Source: Stemphylium vesicarium (taxonomy: Eukaryota; Ascomycota; Dothideomycetes; Pleosporales; Pleosporaceae). Taken from it: a DNA stretch of 64,000 nt. The notes beneath the pieces were generated by a model. It was not told the DNA's origin and did no database searches. It saw nothing but the letters and a program-made list of their open reading frames with translations. Positions 59,546-64,000 of the stretch are shown in pieces. Where the stretch lies: the NCBI GenBank assembly GCA_004380135.1, contig QXCR01000008.1, positions 248,001 through 312,000 of the forward strand, given 5' to 3'. The position numbers and the translations under genes are program-made. The first letter of the stretch is position 1; each line of letters opens with the position of its first letter.

Positions 59546-62263
59546 ATGGGGAAGAAGCGAACCCATGCCGAGACCAAAGATGGCTTTACGAAGCCTTCAT
59601 CGGACAAGAACCGGCTGAGCGCGAAGAACGACAAGAAGCACGACAGGCGCAAAGATGGCGACGGCAAGAAGTCGCAGCCGCAGCTGGTAGGCGTCACGTG
59701 AGAATTTGATGGGCGCTGAAATGCTAACGTGCGACAGCTGGTCACTCCGCAGCCTGAATGGCATGCGATAGAGCTTCCCGCGCTTCCTATCGTCGACAAC
59801 CCTACCATCCCGCCGCGTTACATCATCGATGCGATCCATGAATATGCCGTCCAACTCCTCGAAGCCGAGGCCAAGGAGTACAACGCATCGCATCTGTCCA
59901 AGGACTCGTCGCACAAGTTCATGGCGACCGTCATGGATTCGGGTACCATGGAGGATAAGGTGTCTGCGCTGACGCTAGTCGTGCAAGAGTCGCCGCTGCA
60001 TACGCAAAAGGCCTTTGGTCAGCTGATGGGCTTGTCGCAGAAGAAGAGCAGAAATGCTGCCATGCAGGCTTTGGCTGCGCTGAAGGATCTGCTGGGTCAG
60101 GGTGTCCTCCTGCCGCCGGACCGAAAGCTCAAGGCCTTTGCGCGCCAGCCGGCTCTGATTGCGGCGCTGCAGGGAAAGAACGCACACTGGAAGACTGGCG
60201 AGAAGCTACCGGGCAATCTGCAAAAAGCGCATCTGATCGTATGGGCCTTCGAGGACTGGCTAAAGAAGCAGTACTTTGAGCTACTGAAGATTCTGGAAAC
60301 ATGGTCCAACGATGAAGTCGAGTTCTCGCGGAACCGCGCCGTCACCTACGTTTGGGAGCTGCTGAAGGAGAAGCCGGAACAGGAAGAGAATTTGCTCCGA
60401 CTGCTCATCAACAAGCTGGGAGACAAGGAGAAGAAGGTTGCTTCGAGGGCATCGTATCTGCTACTCCAACTGCAGAATACCCATCCTCTCATGAAAAACG
60501 TCATCATCGGTTCCATCGAATCCGATCTCCTTTTCCGACCCAACCAGAGCGGAGTCGCCAAGTACTACGCCGTCATCACTCTCAACCAGACCGTCCTCAG
60601 CTTGAAAGAGCCCGAAGTTGCCAATAAGTTGATAGAAATCTACTTCAGCCTCTTCCTCGGTCTGCTTAAAAAGCAGAAGGAACACGAGAAGGAAGAGAAG
60701 CGCTTGAACAAACATGGACTGATCCAGGGAGGCGGTGGCCAACCCGGAAAGATGGCAAAACATAAGGCTGAAAAGGCGGCTACCATGGCTTTCAAGGTCG
60801 AGGATGAGTCGCGGGAAAAGCTGATTTCCGCTATCTTAACTGGTGTCAACCGTGCATTCCCATTCGCCAACACCGACGACGCCAAATTCGAGGAGCAGCT
60901 GAACATGATTTTCGAAGTCACCCACTCTTCCAACTTCAACACTAGTATCCAGGCCATGACCCTCATCCAGCAAATTTCCGCCACAAAGCATTACTCCGCG
61001 GATCGCTTTTACCGGACGCTATACGAGTCTCTTCTGGATCCGCGCCTCATGACAACTTCAAAGCACATCATGTTCTTGAACTTGCTATATCGGTCACTCA
61101 AGGCTGATACCAGCATCAAGCGCGTGAAGGCTTTTGTTAAGCGTCTTCTACAAACCATCCACATGCACGAGCCACCCTTCATTTGCGGTGTCTTGTACCT
61201 CGTGAATGAGTTGATTACCACCTTCCCTACCATCAAATCCATGCTGTCCACACCAGAAGATCATGCCGACGATAGCGGTGATGAACACTACGAAGACGTC
61301 GACGAGGACAAGGAGTCAGCGGCCAAGAAGGAAGAAGAGAAGGCTGCAGGACCGGCATACGATTCCCGCAAACGAGACCCAGAACACGCGCAAGCTGATC
61401 TGTCTTGTTTATGGGAGCTGTTGCCGTTGCAAGCTCACTACCATCCTTCAGTTCACGTGCTCGCTTCCAAGATTGTCAACCAGGAGCCCATCAAGGAGAA
61501 GCCCGACCCGACCATCTACACTCTCATGAACTTCCTTGACAAGTTCTCCTTCAAGAACGCAAAGACCAAGGCTCAGGGAGTTCATGGCTCATCTATCATG
61601 CAGCCCATGGCTGGTACTTCCAAGGCCGCATCTTACCTCATCACTACTCGCGATGGCGACCGTACGCACAATCCGCTTAACTCTGAGGAGTTCTGGCGCC
61701 GCAAGGTCGATGATGTGCGCGACGATGAGGTCTTCTTCCACACATACTTCGAGAAGGCTGGCAAATCCAAGCAGGTCGACAAGAAGAAGAAGAAGGACCG
61801 CAAGAAGGATGACAGCGAGGAAGACAGTGCAGATGATGACGAGATCTGGCAGGCGCTTGTTAAGAGCCGACCAGAAGTCGAAGGTGACGGCGATGATGAC
61901 GATGATCTCAGTGACTTTGACATGGACGACATGATGAGTGACGACGAAGCGGGTGGCATGGATGGTGGTGTCGAACTCAATCTCGGCAGCGACGACGAAG
62001 AAGAAGCCGGCGTTGGCGGGCAGCATGGGGCAGATGACGATGACGACGACTTTGAGAACTTCGACCTTGACGACGAGGACGCATTCATGGACAGTGACGC
62101 CGACGTTCCTGTCGATATCGACATGGATGACGATGCCGAAGCCGATGGCGAGAAGAAGGACAAGGACGGCCGGAAAGCCAAGAAGAGGAAGCTCAAGAAC
62201 CTGCCCACTTTTGCCTCTGCAGATGACTACGCGAAGCTTCTCGGCGATGATGACAGCGAGTAG
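59546..62263 (+). CDS. MAK21: Ribosome biogenesis factor MAK21/NOC1
   Basis: Exons 59546-59686 and 59738-62263 (51-base intron with GCTAAC) join to 888 aa. The start MGKKRTHAETK gives a lysine-rich N-terminus with nucleolar character. The body is all-helical repeat sequence. The CBF/Mak21 domain is visible from about SSNFNTSIQAMTLIQQIS through FYRTLYESLLDPRLMTTSKHIMFLNLLYRSLKAD, with YHPSVHVLASKI after it. The last 200 residues are acidic, with runs such as SDDEEEAGVG and DDDDDDFENFDLDDEDAF, and end in a basic KAKKRKLKNLP segment. Mak21 pairs with Noc2 in early 60S pre-ribosomes in the nucleolus. The position and length suit the family; yeast Mak21 is somewhat longer. Confidence 0.95.
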
Positions 62264-64000
62264 CCGAGTCGTTGGTAGTAGCAAAAGAGGGCGAGTATCA
62301 CGAGTGGTCCTTGCACACGTGAGTCTTGATGCGATTGCTGAGTGGCGTTACTCGCTTGTCTATGGCTTGAGCCTTTATTGTAGATATCCCATACCCTTGT
62401 AATGGACAGTTCCGAGCACCACGCTCTTCCGTACCTTGCATATGGAAGTTTTTCACTGTATTCTTAGTGAAGACTATCTCCCGCCTTTCATTCGTAAGAT
62501 CATCTTGCTGCGAACAATCTAGTACGTCGATTAGAATCGATGAATGTTGAAGTTGATGCTTCACACTGATCTCTATCTTTCCTTGCGATATATCGTTCAG
62601 ACAGAAGAGAGGCTATTTTGTCATCCACTTCTGCATGTCGGTGGGTAGAGAGAGCCCATTCCTTGGAGGCTTAGATACTCTTTGATACCCAAAGGCAGCT
62701 CGCACCCATGCAAACGAATCCAACGCAAGATATCATGTCACCCGCTAAACGTTGTTTGTAACATTTTGTAGAAAATGGCCCTTGGAATAATTCCACTGTT
62801 GGGTTTCTCAACATCAGCCAAATGCTCAACAAATTTTTTTACAAGAGAATTTCTATTCAACATTGTTTTTTTCACTTGATATATCATCCTCATGCAAAGC
62901 GTACCGAAATGACAACGAGAAGCAGCGATGCGCTAGGATTCAACCACAACCGAATGAATCAGCAACGGCCATGTGGGACAGGGCGCAATAGAAATTAGCT
63001 ACACCATCATCAGAGTCATGTAGATACGCGCAGTATATAGCATATGAAATCGACTTCTGTGTATCGATGGGCAGGATGCGCGCGTTTTCTGGAGTTGCAT
63101 ATATCTTGTGATACCCAACGCAGCTTATGTTCATCGTAAAGACATTAAAATTTGTATTTGCTGCCCTCACCGCGGCTGGAGATTGGTGGAAATGAGACAA
63201 CAATTAACAGCAAGGAATATGAGAGGTAGATAACACGCTGAAGTAATGTTATCGCTGGGGAAAAGTGTGGCAGTGATTTTAAACTCGACCCGTATAGAGT
63301 AGGGGTGATAGCAAAGGGATTGACAGCGGTATCACGAGCAGAAAAGTGATTGTGTAAACAGGGCGCGACGCGTAGAACCAAACTTTTTTTTCTGGGGGAG
63401 CTGGAGGGCCATTGTGATATACCCATGGGGAAAGTGAGATTTTGCTCGGCCGTTGGGAAATATTCGTGTAGTTCCAGGTGATGAAGGATAAAGTAGTTCT
63501 AGATACCCACCCTTTTTTTTGCTAGATGTTTTATACATTACCTTTCGAATTTTATGACCTACAAAGATCAAACAACACAGGAGGTCAAGGTACCATCACG
63601 GTACGAAGATACAGTCTCAACCTGTTCGAACGTGTCTAGAGCGCGTTCGCACAGCAGCAAGGCGCGCAGTTACTCGAGACCTCCATGAGCATCAAGTACC
63701 AGCTTACCTTTAAAAAGCGCACACGAGAAACAAGCGCAGCCAAACCTATAATTACCACTTCCCTATTATCAAAATCAAAAAAAGACAAGAAGCAGCTTTC
63801 CCAGCTCCCTGGAGAAAACCCGGGGGCCCAAGAGCACCTCCTGCCGAATCCCAGCTCTTTCTCCCGTCTCCGCGACATCCCTATCAAAACCTCACATCAT
63901 CATTACAACTACAAACCACGCCTCAAGACATTCATCCAATTTCGCATCCACAACCCAGCTTATCGCCCGCGCCGCAACCGCGCAGCCATACCCCGAACCC
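62264..64000. other. Right-end gene-free region with duplicated block
   Basis: The first 200 bases are the 3' end of MAK21. A diverged duplicated block lies at 62620-62710 and 63040-63130. From about 63,640 the plus strand becomes C/T/A-rich with no ATG-led long frame, like the leader of a plus-strand gene beginning beyond the window. No complete gene is present. Confidence 0.5.
62620..63130. repeat. Diverged direct repeat pair
   Basis: Two ~85-base blocks, about 420 bases apart, share CACTTCTG/GACTTCTG, TCGGTGGG/TCGATGGG, GATACCCAA and GCAGCT in the same order. Read on the minus strand, both give a GYxx(x)...LPxDxQK-like peptide, so they may be relics of one coding end. The match is by eye only. 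Confidence 0.5.

Noticed and set aside
61589..62284. 231-codon valine-rich minus-strand frame
   Set aside because: Antisense of the acidic tail of MAK21.

Overview
The window is nuclear DNA of a filamentous ascomycete. Genes are split by short introns (about 48-95 bases) with GT...AG ends and CTAAC/CTGAC-like branch sites. The gene set is fungal: a PDR-type ABC transporter with a Zn2Cys6 regulator, verprolin, TRP4, BNA7, MAK21, and secreted PL3 and GH62 enzymes. Secreted plant-wall enzymes in a gene-dense, moderately GC-rich setting suggest a plant-associated Dothideomycete, probably Pleosporales. That placement is inference; no marker gene is present.

Left part (1-16,700): a gene-free stretch, then a secreted pectate lyase (2010-2900, +). 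Facing it is one very large gene (13045-3485, -; four exons, 3120 aa) of the DUF6606-DUF3638-DUF3645 family, with helicase-like ATPase motifs. A conserved fungal protein of unknown function follows (16669-15703, -).

Middle (16,700-37,000): two long gene-poor stretches flank a single-pass membrane protein (21024-22445, +). The second stretch holds four diverged tandem copies of a ~128-base unit (25864-26380). Next is a divergent pair: a Zn2Cys6 transcription factor (29290-26997, -) and a full-length PDR/ABCG transporter (30154-34999, +; eight exons). Their shared promoter carries a perfect 22-base palindrome made of CGG/CCG triplets. Verprolin (37020-35499, -) lies head to head with a predicted mitochondrial protein (37267-38568, +).

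Right part (38,700-64,000): an intron-containing tRNA-Ser(GCT), a TMA17-like small protein, and a repeat- and hairpin-rich island (40168-41861). Then come a secreted GH62 arabinofuranosidase, a membrane-anchored heme-oxygenase-like diiron protein (HDO fold), and a HemK/PrmC-like methyltransferase. A broken multi-copy-type gene follows, then a mitochondrial stomatin-like protein, kynurenine formamidase (BNA7), a GPI-anchored-type surface protein, anthranilate phosphoribosyltransferase (TRP4) and the ribosome biogenesis factor MAK21. The last 1.7 kb hold no complete gene and end in pyrimidine-rich leader-like sequence.

Most genes are housekeeping or single-function. The clearest functional unit is the Zn2Cys6/ABC pair with its palindrome. 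TRP4 and BNA7 both act in tryptophan metabolism but are 4 kb apart, so a link is only suggestive. No PKS or NRPS core, CRISPR array or intact transposon was seen.
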